Made by a program: the position numbers and the translations under genes. A model generated the notes under the pieces. The model was not told the DNA's origin, did not search any database, and saw nothing but the letters and a program-made list of their open reading frames with translations. This document shows, piece by piece, positions 25,939 through 36,176 of a stretch of 63,085 bases of DNA; the first letter of the stretch is position 1, and every line of letters starts with the position of its first letter. Source of the DNA: CAYMPW01 sp964392725 (GTDB lineage Archaea; Thermoplasmatota; Thermoplasmata; Methanomassiliicoccales; Methanomethylophilaceae); assembly GCA_964392725.1 (NCBI GenBank), contig CAYMPW010000006.1, positions 1 to 63,085 on the forward strand, written 5' to 3'.

Positions 25939-27375
25939 ATGGCTAAGAAAGATACAATGAAAGCTTTGATGACCAGAGGAATAAGCGAAGAAACCGCAAT
26001 ATTGCTTCTAACAAAGTACAATACACTTTCCGCTATCAGTCAGGCATCAGTCGAAGAAGTAATGGAAGTTGGACTTTCAGAGGAAGAGGTCGTTTCTGTT
26101 ATCACAAAAGTTGGAAAACGTGCATCCAGATCATCATCTAAAGCCAAAAAGGCAGTTGAAGATCTCGAGCCTGTCGTCCCAATGGTGGAAGTTTTCAATC
26201 CTTACGAATACACAGAGGATGAAAAGAGACTTCTCGATTTGATGGTAAAGGAAAATATTTCACTTCCTTCAAAAGTAGTAGTCGATATCGCAGCCCGCAT
26301 GAGAAATGCAGAGCTCGATGACAAAGTATGCATCGATTTGCTCACCGTAGCAAATCGTATGTATCTCAGCCACACAATGGACCGTAATGAATCCGCAGGA
26401 GTCATGGCAGCACAGTCCATCGGTGAACCCGGTACACAGATGAACATGCGTACTTTCCACTATGCGGGAGTTGCAAACATCAACGTTACACAGGGTTTGC
26501 CCAGGTTGATTGAAATCGTGGATGCAAGGCGCATCCCCAGTACACCTTCAATGCAGATTCCCTTGATCGGAATCGCAGCAGAAGATGAAAACGTGGCTCG
26601 CCACGTTGCATCAAACATCGAGATGACAGCACTCCAGGATGTCGCATCTGTAGAGACCGATATTACTGGAATGAGACTTGTAATCAGACCCGACATCCGT
26701 AAAATGGAAGACCGTGGACTTACAGTCGATGACATCTTTGAAAAACTTAACAAAATCAAAGCGGCCCGTGGCCTCGTAGAGGTTGAAGGATTCGATCTTG
26801 TTATTGCATCTGACGAATCTTCTTTCAAGAAGCTTCAGACGATTTATGACGGGGTCAAAAACGCTAAGATTAAAGGAATCGACGGAATCAAGAGAGCTGT
26901 TCTCAGCAAAACAGGCGGAGAATGGAAGATTATTACCGAAGGTAGCAATCTTAAAGAAGTTCTCAGAATTGAAGGCGTCGACGCTAACAGAATCATGACC
27001 AACAGCATCTTGGAAGTAGCCGATGTTTTGGGAATCGAAGCCGCAAGGAATTCGATTATTCACGAAGCAATGGAAACACTCGGAGAAGCAGGTCTCGATG
27101 TAGACATTAGACACATTATGCTTGTAGCAGATCTTATGACCAATGATGGTTACGTGAAAGCTATCGGTAGACACGGTGTGTCTGGTAAGAAATCATCGGT
27201 TCTCGCAAGAGCAGCCTTTGAAATTACCGCAGCACACTTGTTACACGCTGCAATGATCGGAGAGGTGGACGGCCTCGAAGGAGTAACAGAAAACATTATT
27301 GTCGGTCAGCCAGTCACACTGGGTACCGGCGCAGTAAACCTTATTTACACACCCAAAAAGGGGGATGAACAATGA
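25939..27375 (+). CDS. rpoA2: DNA-directed RNA polymerase subunit A''
   Basis: The 478-residue A'' part of the largest subunit. It completes the trigger loop and jaw: AAQSIGEPGTQMNMRTFHYAG, GLPRLIEIVDARR and the late GRHGVSGKKSSVLARAAFE. The start is ATG 25939, with a near-perfect GGAGGTGA five bases upstream; longer frames reading into rpoA1 are not needed. The first about 100 residues (KALMTRGISEETAILLL, a helix-hairpin-helix-like part, then a Lys/Ser-rich linker) form a longer N-terminal extension than in many A'' proteins. Confidence 0.96.
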   Translation: MAKKDTMKALMTRGISEETAILLLTKYNTLSAISQASVEEVMEVGLSEEEVVSVITKVGKRASRSSSKAKKAVEDLEPVVPMVEVFNPYEYTEDEKRLLDLMVKENISLPSKVVVDIAARMRNAELDDKVCIDLLTVANRMYLSHTMDRNESAGVMAAQSIGEPGTQMNMRTFHYAGVANINVTQGLPRLIEIVDARRIPSTPSMQIPLIGIAAEDENVARHVASNIEMTALQDVASVETDITGMRLVIRPDIRKMEDRGLTVDDIFEKLNKIKAARGLVEVEGFDLVIASDESSFKKLQTIYDGVKNAKIKGIDGIKRAVLSKTGGEWKIITEGSNLKEVLRIEGVDANRIMTNSILEVADVLGIEAARNSIIHEAMETLGEAGLDVDIRHIMLVADLMTNDGYVKAIGRHGVSGKKSSVLARAAFEITAAHLLHAAMIGEVDGLEGVTENIIVGQPVTLGTGAVNLIYTPKKGDEQ

Positions 27376-27650
27376 TAGACATAGGTAGAGCATTGAAATC
27401 CGCAATCACCACCGGTCAGGTGGAATTCGGAGTAGATCAGACTGAGAAAGCACTTAAGTCCGGAAAGGCACAGATGATTATTTTATCTAGAAACTGCCCT
27501 AGCGAACTTCTTACAGGCACCGATATCGGTGTGAAGGTACACGTATACGAGGGTAACAACATGGAGTTGGGCGCCCTCTGTGGTAAACCATTCTCCGTGT
27601 CCGCACTCGTGGTCATAGACAAAGGTACCTCTAACATCTTAACGCTGTGA
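27372..27650 (+). CDS. rpl30e: Ribosomal protein eL30 (L30e)
   Basis: A 92-residue L7Ae/L30e-fold protein with the signatures IGRALKSAITTGQVEFGVDQT and LGALCGKPFSVSALVVIDKG. It belongs to the large ribosomal subunit and commonly sits between rpoA'' and nusA in archaea. The overlap with rpoA2 is four bases (ATGA). Confidence 0.95.
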   Translation: MIDIGRALKSAITTGQVEFGVDQTEKALKSGKAQMIILSRNCPSELLTGTDIGVKVHVYEGNNMELGALCGKPFSVSALVVIDKGTSNILTL

Positions 27651-28084
27651 GAAATATGTCCGCTGATATCGTACTTACCGAGGATACACTTCGGTATATC
27701 TCGCTGTTCGAAGCAATAACAAAAGCAAATGTAATCGATTGCATGGATGCAGACGATAAATTAGTTTACGTTGTTGAGAAAGGTCAGGGAAATATAGCCG
27801 TTGGTAAAAAAGGCGAGCATGTAATTAAGCTCAAAGAAAAGACCGGAAAAAATATCCAGGTCGTAGAATACTCCGAGGATCCGGAGCAGTTCGTTAAAAA
27901 CGTGTTCCATATATATAATCCTCAGAAAGTCGAAATCGAGCAACGTGATGCGATTACGCATGCCACGATTACCGTAGACCCTAAACTCAAAGGTCGTGCA
28001 ATCGGTAAATCTGGTAAAAACCTTCGCATCGCTAGAGATATCGTCAACAGACATCACGAGATTCAAAGTATCAGTGTAGACTGA
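27647..28084 (+). CDS. nusA: NusA-like KH-domain transcription factor
   Basis: Archaeal NusA is a short protein of two KH domains (145 residues here) thought to bind RNA near the polymerase. The first KH loop appears as VGKKGEHVIKL and the second as IGKSGKNLRIARDIV. The GTG at 27647 overlaps the L30e stop by four bases, matching the other joints of this operon; ATG 27656 is an alternative. In many archaea rps12, rps7 and elongation-factor genes follow. Here a terminator comes instead. Confidence 0.94.
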   Translation: MRNMSADIVLTEDTLRYISLFEAITKANVIDCMDADDKLVYVVEKGQGNIAVGKKGEHVIKLKEKTGKNIQVVEYSEDPEQFVKNVFHIYNPQKVEIEQRDAITHATITVDPKLKGRAIGKSGKNLRIARDIVNRHHEIQSISVD

Positions 28085-28185
28085 TCGTGAACCCCCGACG
28101 ATCGGTGCATCCTGTCGGATGCCGCAAACGATTTCAAATACAGATTCCGCCCCATTCGGGGCGGAATCAAAATATCTATTTTTTT
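28083..28185 (+). terminator. Tandem hairpins and terminator of the RNA polymerase operon
   Basis: Three stems follow nusA. GATCGT/ACGATC (28083-28103) overlaps the stop. GCATCC/GGATGC has a four-base loop (28107-28122). GATTCCGCCCC/GGGGCGGAATC is a strong 11-bp stem with an ATTC loop (28143-28168). A T-run ends at 28185. The last stem is the likely terminator; the first two may protect the transcript end. Confidence 0.8.
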
Positions 28186-28204
28186 GAGTCTGGCTCTTTT
28201 AGAA

Positions 28205-29263
28205 TTACAATGGAATACGCTCAACTTCCAAACAATCTGCTGTAGGGTATTCTTCTACAATGTAGCATTTAAAATCAAGCTTTTTTACTATCTTTTTCAA
28301 AATCCAGGGGGCAATCATCATATACCCTCTTTCAAAGTTTTCTTCCATATATTCATCTGGAACTTTGAAATCTTTTGAAAGTTTGTTACGAAGTTCTTCA
28401 AGATTGTTGGAGTAAACAATCCCTCTCATAATTGTACCATCTTCCGTTATTACATCAAATGGTTTCGCAATGTGTTTTGCACGGCGAGTAAGTCTGTTTC
28501 TGAGTTGAACTCCATCCTTGAACGATGAAGAACAGAAGTGAACTGACATTTTTTTGTGTTTTTTCAAAAGATTAAGAGCAATTTTCTCGGATCCCAATAC
28601 CGCAGATGATAACTCTCCTTTCAATTCATAGTTTTGTTTTTCCATCATGTCCCAATTGCTTTCGGAAAATTCTAATTCGTTAAGGTTTACAAATTTTATA
28701 CCGATTTTTTCAGCATATGTTATGAGTTCATCCATTTCTTTTTCAAATCCTGGAAGTACTGGAATTTCAATACCAACATCCATTGATGTATCGTGAACTA
28801 TTTTTTCCAAGGGTGTTTTTTCCATAGCATCCCAAATATTTTCACTTGGGTGGAAACGGATTTCATCTAGGCCGGCTTCTTCAACTTTTTTAATTTTATC
28901 CAAATCCATTGTTGATGTATAGAGATGAATATGATATTCCGGTCCGAATTTTTCTTTCAAAATTTTTATGAGTTTTACAGTCCTGTCGATACAGAGTAAC
29001 GGATCTCCGCCCGTTATGCCTGCGCCTGTTGCATCCATCGAAATAGATTCCTCTAGAATTTCTTCGACGGTTTCAACACGTCCTTCGTTTGCGTAAATGA
29101 CGTCCTTTTCCTTTTTCTCCAAAGAAACGGGACAGTAAAAACATCCCGTGTCGCATTTTCCACTTACGAACAAAACCATTTTTGCTCCGATAAGGCAATG
29201 CTCGCATCCTTTGGCCAAAGGACCGTTGTGTGCAGATCCGCAATTCATCCGGACAGTTCTCAT
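28205..29263 (-). CDS. Radical SAM protein (COG2108, PFL-activase-like)
   Basis: A 352-residue radical SAM protein with C37xxxC41xxC44 (CDTGCFYC), a glycine-rich TGAGITGGDPLL and a conserved ELEFSESN. It belongs to the archaeal group related to pyruvate formate-lyase activating enzyme (COG2108), whose substrate is unknown. Three further cysteines before the radical SAM loop (8, 20, 23) could bind metal. I place the start at ATG 29263: the TATA box TTATTAAG (29286-29293) centres 26 bases ahead, implying a leaderless message. The longer frame to 29308 would start upstream of the TATA box. It is divergent from pyrF. Confidence 0.88.
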   Translation of the reverse strand: MRTVRMNCGSAHNGPLAKGCEHCLIGAKMVLFVSGKCDTGCFYCPVSLEKKEKDVIYANEGRVETVEEILEESISMDATGAGITGGDPLLCIDRTVKLIKILKEKFGPEYHIHLYTSTMDLDKIKKVEEAGLDEIRFHPSENIWDAMEKTPLEKIVHDTSMDVGIEIPVLPGFEKEMDELITYAEKIGIKFVNLNELEFSESNWDMMEKQNYELKGELSSAVLGSEKIALNLLKKHKKMSVHFCSSSFKDGVQLRNRLTRRAKHIAKPFDVITEDGTIMRGIVYSNNLEELRNKLSKDFKVPDEYMEENFERGYMMIAPWILKKIVKKLDFKCYIVEEYPTADCLEVERIPL

Positions 29264-29284
29264 ATTTATCCGAAGGTTGCGATA

Positions 29285-29294
29285 TCTTAATAAC
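29285..29294. promoter_or_regulatory. Shared TATA region between the radical SAM gene and pyrF
   Basis: The sequence TCTTAATAAC reads as a TATA-like box on both strands. On the minus strand it sits 26 bases from ATG 29263; on the plus strand it would start pyrF transcription near 29316, about ten bases before its ATG. Confidence 0.55.
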
Positions 29295-29326
29295 TCTTGC
29301 AGTATCATACAATTTTAGGCGTTCAT

Positions 29327-29971
29327 ATGAAAATGGATTCAAGATTGGTATTAGCCCTGGACGAAACAAATCCCGAAAAAGCTGTAAAAATAGTCGAATC
29401 TGTAGCTCCATATATAGACGCAGTCAAAATCAACTGGCCTTTGGTTCTTTCCGCAGGCCCCGAAATGATTACTACACTTTCAAAATATTCTGAAGTCATC
29501 TGTGATTTCAAAGTTGCCGATATTCCGAATACTGCACGTCTTATCGTAGAGGGCTCGGTAGCCCGTGGAGCATCCGCGGTAATAGTTCAATCATTTACAG
29601 GCGAAGATTCCCTTATCGCTGCCGTAGAAGCAGCAGGCGATGCGGAAATTTATGCTGTTACAGAAATGAGCCACCCTGGTGGAAAAATGTTTACGGCATT
29701 GCACGCAGAAGAGATGGCAGCTATGGGAGTAAAGTGCGGAGCAGCAGGTTTTATTGCACCCGCAACACGTCCAGATAGAATAGCAACAATCCGTTCAATT
29801 ATCGGCGATAGAAAGATTCTCTCACCTGGGGTAGGTGCACAGGGTGGATCTGCATCATCCGCAATATCTGCCGGAGCAACATATGTGATTGTGGGTCGTG
29901 CGATTTATGGCTCTGATAATCCCGCAAAGGTTGCAGAAGATATAACCGATGAAATAAAATCGGTTCTTTAA
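29327..29971 (+). CDS. pyrF: Orotidine 5'-phosphate decarboxylase
   Basis: PyrF converts OMP to UMP in the last step of pyrimidine synthesis. The 214-residue TIM barrel begins RLVLALDETNPEKA, has the catalytic Asp-Lys-x-x-Asp segment DFKVADIPNT, and the phosphate-binding loop LSPGVGAQGG and VGRAIYGSDNP. ATG 29327 fits the family start best; frames extending upstream enter the divergent promoter. It is a single gene followed by the promoter of aglB. Confidence 0.96.
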   Translation: MKMDSRLVLALDETNPEKAVKIVESVAPYIDAVKINWPLVLSAGPEMITTLSKYSEVICDFKVADIPNTARLIVEGSVARGASAVIVQSFTGEDSLIAAVEAAGDAEIYAVTEMSHPGGKMFTALHAEEMAAMGVKCGAAGFIAPATRPDRIATIRSIIGDRKILSPGVGAQGGSASSAISAGATYVIVGRAIYGSDNPAKVAEDITDEIKSVL

Positions 29972-30086
29972 GGGTATATTTTTAATTCTCCCCCTATATT
30001 ATATATAGAATAACGCCCGCGTCCGTAAAGATATAAATATAGTCGCGGGTATGAACCGATATTCTATAGAAGCGGAGAATTCTAGA

Positions 30087-33000
30087 ATGCGCAAAATTGA
30101 ATCTACGTCAACTGGTGCTCTCGTGGAGCAACCAAGTCGCCAAAACGGCGACGGAGGATGGTTTGAGAACAATAAGCGCTCGATTTTAGTTCTGGCCGCC
30201 ATAGCTTTGTTCGCCCTATTCTTAAGGGTGTTCTTTGCGTTTGGCCTTTCAGCCGGTAACGACTTTGCCTTATCGGGCGGATCGAGTGCGGACTATCACG
30301 TACGCGTGATTGTAGAGCTTATCACAACGGGTAACTTCCTGTTTTTCGATCCCTCTGTCAACTTCCCAATTGGTGAAGTCAATACCGTACCACCTTTGAT
30401 GGACCTTATAGTTGCCTTCTTTGCATGGATCGCAACAGCTTTCGGTGTATCTGCAACAACTGCAGCATCCGGTGCACTTGCACTGTTTACGCCAATCATT
30501 GGTGCTATCACATGTATCGCCGTATATTTCCTCGGTAAGGAACTTTTCAACGAAAAAGTTGGAATTTTGGCTGCGTTGTTTATCGCATTCTTCCCCTTGA
30601 TGATCACCGGAAGTGTGCTCTCCAACGGAACCGAGGCTTCATTATACTTGCTTCTCTCAGTCGCAATGACCTTCTACATCGTAAAAGCTGTAAAAGCACT
30701 TACAGTAAGCGAAGCATCCGGATTCAAAGCCGTCTTTGACGATAAGAAAATCCTGAAACCCGTTGTTATCGCAGGTATTTTCCTTGCATTAACAGCATTG
30801 ACATGGAATGGTTTCTACGCCGTTATCACCATGCTCATCGCAATAATGGTAATCCAGGCACTCATCGAACGTTTCAGATCCAAAGATTTCACCGAGATTT
30901 CGGTGCTTTACTCTATGGTTCTTCTGATCGGAATCGGTATTTCTGCCTTGTATTACATTCCCGCGGGTCTTTGGGATGCGGTTTTCTCCGGACCGTTCAT
31001 TGTAACACTTCTCGCAGTCGGACTTACACTTGCATACGCTAAATTCCAGTCAAAACCCTGGACTCTTGTATTGCCTGCAATGATTGTCGGAATCGCAGCA
31101 TTCCTTGCTGTTATCTTCTTTGCAATCCCCGATCTGTTTTACGATATTGTAACCGGAAACAGCATGTACGAAAATTCAATTTTCGGAGCTATTATCGGAT
31201 CGTCTTCAGCACCTTCCCTTTCACAGCTTGCAACATACTATGGTTGGGCAACTTTCTGGTTCCCTCTGATTATGTTTGCATACATGATATACAAAATTCG
31301 TGAGAATCTCGATTCCAAAATGTACATGTTTACACTCATTTGGATTGGATCACTCATATGCATTACCTGGATGTCCAAAGAAGCAATGTTTATTGCTGCA
31401 CCTATTTACGCAATCGCATCTGCAGTACTCATTATGTGGGTATTCGACCGCGTTGCAATGAAGAACTACTTTGAAACATTCAAAGGATGCGACTTCAAAA
31501 CATTCTGGAAGAAACTCCTCAGACCCGGACCCTTCATGGCAGTCCTCGTTGGAGTTTTCCTCATCGCTGTGCCTACAGGATTCTACGCAATCGATGCTAG
31601 CATTCCTAACAATGACAAAGCAGACTACAACATCAATGGTTTCGGCGCAAGCGGATACTATATTGACACAACAAAAGATTCACACATCAACAACCTCTGG
31701 GACGCCTACTCAACTGAACTCAAAACAGGTTCACTTGTATCTTGGGTAGACTACTCTGCAAGTGCAGTCGGCAAAGGCGGATTTACAACAGTTGCAGACC
31801 CTAACGGAGCCGGAGCATCCGCAGCATCCAACATTTTGCTCGCAGATGGCAGCGAAGGTGCAACAGCCGCTATGTTCGTCCGTATTGTGATGACCGATAT
31901 AGGTGCATTCGAATCACAGATTGTAAAAGCAGGCCTTGATTACGCATACATCGAGAAACTTATAGAGAACGAAGACTTCGCTATAGAGCTCGTAACAAGC
32001 GCACCTGAAGTTTACGGAAAAGTAAATCTCAACATCTCTGGTGAAAACGCAGCATACCTTGCAATTGTAGAATACATCACCGAGGAACTTTCAGAACCTA
32101 AAGTTGATGAATTGTATGATTCCGTTTGTAACAGCAGCAACCAGATTAATTATATTGCAGTCGATGGATCTATGCTTCCCTTGTTCAGTGGAGATGGATC
32201 ATATTTCACTACAATGGCATATCTCAATGATTATGCACTTCAGGGTGGAGCGCCCAGTGAATTCTTCACATACAGCACTCAGGCACCTTACTACTGCACA
32301 TACACAGACGCAATGTACGACACACTCTTGTGGAGAGCATTAATCGGTATGGCTCCCGCTGATGCTGGTTCATCATCTGGAACAAACTACCTCAGTCAGC
32401 TCGCACTCAGTGACGGTACATTCAAAGCAACTCCTGGTTATGGATTGAGCAACTACTCTGTTGCATATTGGCATGTCCTTTACAACGAAGATGACGAAGC
32501 AACCCTTTCCGATGAAGGTTGGGAAGATATGGATGCTTACGAAGCAATCAAGAAACAGGAAACCGACGGCGGTCTTATCAATTATATTGCAGGAACCGTT
32601 ATGTTGGAATACAACAGCAACAACATCACCAACACAATCAGCGGTAAAATCACCTACAACGATGGAACTGGAACACCCGCTCCCGCAAAAGGAGTTCAGG
32701 TTGCAGTATTCGAAGGCGTTGATTACAACGGAGATGGAATCGTTGATGATTACAAACAGCACGCAACCGGATACACTGACAAAGAAGGAAGATACGAAGT
32801 TTCACTCAGTGAAAGCGACAAGAAATTCAGAGTCCAGTATTCCGTTGCCACAGAATCAATGACTGGCGGAAGAGTTGTAAAAGTTCTCGACAACCCCGCA
32901 CTCAAATCCCCCGATCTCAGCTTCTCTATCGGAAGCACGAGCATCAGCGGAAACGTCATGGTCAACGACGAAGATTACATCACACCTGCTGATGAACCTA

Positions 33001-36000
33001 TTACAATCAAGATTGAAGGAAAGATAACAGGTTATGAGGCAACCGTCAAGACAACCAACAGCGCATACACATTCGCAAACGTTGCACCTGACATATACAC
33101 AATGACTGTCGTTAAAGCAGACGGTACACAGATTGCACTGTCTGAATACAAGACACTCCCCGGAGCAAACGCAGGTGTAGATTTCGAAGCAGCATCCGGT
33201 AAGATTACCGTTACTGCAACAACCAACACCGGAGACAAAGCAACATCCGGAACCGTTGTAGCAACAAATACAACCGACGGCAGAGAATACATCGCAACAA
33301 TCGATGACGGTAAAGCAACAATCTCTGTTGTTCCCGGAACATACACACTCAGTGCAAAAGACGGTAAAGCATCCATTTACGACAGAGAAGTATCTGTTAC
33401 ATCTGGAAGCTCTAAGACCGCAAGTCTTACTGTTTACGATGCTGTGATTCTTAACGTAACAGCACCCAAAGCAGGATCCGTTGTTTCAGTTATCGGCCCC
33501 GAAGGATTCATAATGTCTTCAAGTACAACAGCTGGAACATCCGCTCAGTTTACATTGCCTTTGAGTGTCGGAGCATCCGCTGATAACTCGTACTCATTCA
33601 CAATTTATTCTGTAACCGGTAACAAAGCCGGAGAATCCGAACTCTACTGGGCAACATACGCATACACCGGAAGCAACACCGGATCCGTAACACTTGCCAA
33701 CGCAGGAGAGGTTCAGGAAGTTGTCGGAGTTCTTCAGGACTACGAGGGCGAGAATGCAGACGGAATAATCGAATTCCACACAGCAGACGGAAAAGTCATG
33801 TACGCCAACGCATCCAACGATAAGGATACAAAAGGAGAATTCAGAGTACTTCTCCCCGAAGGCAAATACATGATGTACGCTCACGATGACAACGATTCAG
33901 TTCTCTACAAGAACATCGAAGTCAAAGGATCAAAACTTGATCTTGGAAACCTCGAAACATCCGAAGCACGTAAGATTACATCCACTGTAAACTACAAGAC
34001 ATACATGTCTTCCACAACCTCCAAAGGTCTCCCCTACCTCAACGTTGAAGTCAGCGAAATCAAGGTGGGCGAAGAAACCTACTCTATCAGCTACATGACC
34101 AACACAAGCGGTAAAGCAATCGTGTACATCCCCAGCGGAAGTTCATGTAAGGTAACCGTTGGTGCAATCGATAACATGTACCTCACCTTTGAAGAGAAGA
34201 CAAACACAATCGATTCAGGAACCGGAAACAGCAGTAAATCATACACTGCAACCGCAAAAGAAGTCAAAGTTTCATGCGATTCCGGATACACTGTATTCCT
34301 TGACCCATACAGCGGATCACTCGATGAAGTAACCATTACTTCTGCAGGTGTAAGCGTTAAACCTGGTCAATACACAGCAACAATCAAAGCAGAATCTGGA
34401 TACATTTACGAAGGTAAAGTATACATTTACCCTGGAACTGGATCTATGGTTCTCGACCTTGATGTGAAAGAAGTCAGCACAGTAACTTTCGATGGTCTTT
34501 CGGCATCCGATAAAGTGGAAATCACCGAATTCGGCGGTTCATTCGAGAAAGATAAAGAGAAAGCAAATGTCTGGTACCTTGAAGACGGATTCAACTATTC
34601 AGTTAAAGTTACCGATTCCGATGGAAAGATTGTTTACAAGACAATCAACGCACTCGTTGGTGACCTTACACTCGATGTAAAGGAGAAATACGAAGTAAAG
34701 ACCGTAAAAGGATTCGCAGGTGTAGCCGGAGCCGGAACACTTGTAGTCGAGTACGGATCTGAAAAAGTTTCATTCCCTGTTAAAGACGGTATCTTCGAAG
34801 CCGAGTTGCCCGGAATCGCAAACACCTCTATGAAATTCACAGCAGGTGTTTCCTTCACCGCAGATGGTAAGGTAGATTACTTCGAGAGATCTGCAACAAT
34901 CTCCTCATCCGACATCGGAAAGGAAGATTACACCTTGAATCTCAGTGCAGTCAACAGCGGTGTTACAGCAACACTCGGATCTGCATCCGTTGATCTTGAC
35001 AACAAGACTGTTAGCTTCTCAATCACAGTTAACAACAAATCGAACAACGCAATTGTCCTCATTCCTGAAGCAGGAAGCGCATGGTCTGACCTCGTGTTTG
35101 ACCAGAAGACAATCGTAATCGCAGCAAACGGATCTTACACCTTGAGTGTGTCCAACGCAATGTACGATGACGGAACCAAAGCAGGAAGTTCAAGTCTCTC
35201 CGTAGACTTCAACGATCTCGAAGGCAACGCAGTACAGAGTGTAGTTGTAGATGTTCCCGGTATGTATCTCGCATACGCAGAATCCGGAGTAGGATCATTC
35301 GTTGACGGTGTTGCAAACTTTGCATTCACTGTAAAGAACAACAGCGACAAAGCACAGTCCGTATACTTCACACCTGGAAGTGCATGGAAGACACTTGACT
35401 TCACCAACGGTGAATCCAAAGCATCTTCAGTTACACTTTCACCCGGTCAGTCTGCAACAATCAATGCAACCGGAACATACGACAAGAAAGACTACTCTGC
35501 AGGAAACGACCGCATGACAATCGTAATGAAGAGTGCTCTCGGTGACACAATACAGACTCTCAAAGTAGATACATCTGCTATGACTGCTGTTGATGTCGGA
35601 AAGACAAAGGTAGAGTCTTCACTCGGTACCGATGCTGCACCCGACTCCATTAACGGATTCGAGTACAAATACGCAGTATCTGTAATCAACGAAGACAACT
35701 ACTCCAAGTTCTTCACAATCGATGTTAAGGATCTTGCAGCATACGAAGAGACAATGTACGTCGTCTTTACCAACAGCTCTGGAAGCATCCTTACAGATGC
35801 AGACAGCGCATACAAGTTCGAAGTTAAAGGATATTCAACTGAGACCGTATACGTTAAGTTCTTACCTTACAAAGGAGAAGGACAGGTTCCTGATATCAAA
35901 CTCGATGTCAGCGTAACTTCCGCAAATGGTTCCGCAGTTGAGATCGAAACAACCAGCGAAAATGTAACTGTTTCAGGAAACACAGCAACTCTCGACCTCA

Positions 36001-36176
36001 AGAAGAAGGTAGCAGACATGACAGTATCCGAACCCAATGTAGATGGAGACAATGTCTTCCTTACATCTGGACCCGTACCCGGAATCTTCTGGTTCTTGGT
36101 AGTGGCATCGGTATTGCTTCTGTTCCTTGTTATTTGGGTCGGAATGAGAAGGGGGGTGTTTGTACGCAAAAATTAA
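30087..36176 (+). CDS. aglB: AglB-type oligosaccharyltransferase with a giant C-terminal extension
   Basis: AglB moves a lipid-linked glycan onto Asn of NxS/T sequons outside the membrane. This 2,029-residue protein has an STT3-like N-terminal part with about a dozen spans (to about residue 500). An SWVDYS motif at about 552-557 takes the place of the usual WWDYG. From about residue 850 a beta-rich region of over 1,100 residues follows, with carboxypeptidase-regulatory and Ig-like units (for example GKITYNDGTG, GRYEVSL). A final span (about 2000-2019) and basic tail RRGVFVRKN end it. The extension carries many NxS/T sequons. ATG 30087 has GGAG nine bases upstream; ATG 30051 is possible. TATA-like boxes lie at 29995-30007 and 30030-30041. 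Confidence 0.9.
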   Translation: MRKIESTSTGALVEQPSRQNGDGGWFENNKRSILVLAAIALFALFLRVFFAFGLSAGNDFALSGGSSADYHVRVIVELITTGNFLFFDPSVNFPIGEVNTVPPLMDLIVAFFAWIATAFGVSATTAASGALALFTPIIGAITCIAVYFLGKELFNEKVGILAALFIAFFPLMITGSVLSNGTEASLYLLLSVAMTFYIVKAVKALTVSEASGFKAVFDDKKILKPVVIAGIFLALTALTWNGFYAVITMLIAIMVIQALIERFRSKDFTEISVLYSMVLLIGIGISALYYIPAGLWDAVFSGPFIVTLLAVGLTLAYAKFQSKPWTLVLPAMIVGIAAFLAVIFFAIPDLFYDIVTGNSMYENSIFGAIIGSSSAPSLSQLATYYGWATFWFPLIMFAYMIYKIRENLDSKMYMFTLIWIGSLICITWMSKEAMFIAAPIYAIASAVLIMWVFDRVAMKNYFETFKGCDFKTFWKKLLRPGPFMAVLVGVFLIAVPTGFYAIDASIPNNDKADYNINGFGASGYYIDTTKDSHINNLWDAYSTELKTGSLVSWVDYSASAVGKGGFTTVADPNGAGASAASNILLADGSEGATAAMFVRIVMTDIGAFESQIVKAGLDYAYIEKLIENEDFAIELVTSAPEVYGKVNLNISGENAAYLAIVEYITEELSEPKVDELYDSVCNSSNQINYIAVDGSMLPLFSGDGSYFTTMAYLNDYALQGGAPSEFFTYSTQAPYYCTYTDAMYDTLLWRALIGMAPADAGSSSGTNYLSQLALSDGTFKATPGYGLSNYSVAYWHVLYNEDDEATLSDEGWEDMDAYEAIKKQETDGGLINYIAGTVMLEYNSNNITNTISGKITYNDGTGTPAPAKGVQVAVFEGVDYNGDGIVDDYKQHATGYTDKEGRYEVSLSESDKKFRVQYSVATESMTGGRVVKVLDNPALKSPDLSFSIGSTSISGNVMVNDEDYITPADEPITIKIEGKITGYEATVKTTNSAYTFANVAPDIYTMTVVKADGTQIALSEYKTLPGANAGVDFEAASGKITVTATTNTGDKATSGTVVATNTTDGREYIATIDDGKATISVVPGTYTLSAKDGKASIYDREVSVTSGSSKTASLTVYDAVILNVTAPKAGSVVSVIGPEGFIMSSSTTAGTSAQFTLPLSVGASADNSYSFTIYSVTGNKAGESELYWATYAYTGSNTGSVTLANAGEVQEVVGVLQDYEGENADGIIEFHTADGKVMYANASNDKDTKGEFRVLLPEGKYMMYAHDDNDSVLYKNIEVKGSKLDLGNLETSEARKITSTVNYKTYMSSTTSKGLPYLNVEVSEIKVGEETYSISYMTNTSGKAIVYIPSGSSCKVTVGAIDNMYLTFEEKTNTIDSGTGNSSKSYTATAKEVKVSCDSGYTVFLDPYSGSLDEVTITSAGVSVKPGQYTATIKAESGYIYEGKVYIYPGTGSMVLDLDVKEVSTVTFDGLSASDKVEITEFGGSFEKDKEKANVWYLEDGFNYSVKVTDSDGKIVYKTINALVGDLTLDVKEKYEVKTVKGFAGVAGAGTLVVEYGSEKVSFPVKDGIFEAELPGIANTSMKFTAGVSFTADGKVDYFERSATISSSDIGKEDYTLNLSAVNSGVTATLGSASVDLDNKTVSFSITVNNKSNNAIVLIPEAGSAWSDLVFDQKTIVIAANGSYTLSVSNAMYDDGTKAGSSSLSVDFNDLEGNAVQSVVVDVPGMYLAYAESGVGSFVDGVANFAFTVKNNSDKAQSVYFTPGSAWKTLDFTNGESKASSVTLSPGQSATINATGTYDKKDYSAGNDRMTIVMKSALGDTIQTLKVDTSAMTAVDVGKTKVESSLGTDAAPDSINGFEYKYAVSVINEDNYSKFFTIDVKDLAAYEETMYVVFTNSSGSILTDADSAYKFEVKGYSTETVYVKFLPYKGEGQVPDIKLDVSVTSANGSAVEIETTSENVTVSGNTATLDLKKKVADMTVSEPNVDGDNVFLTSGPVPGIFWFLVVASVLLLFLVIWVGMRRGVFVRKN

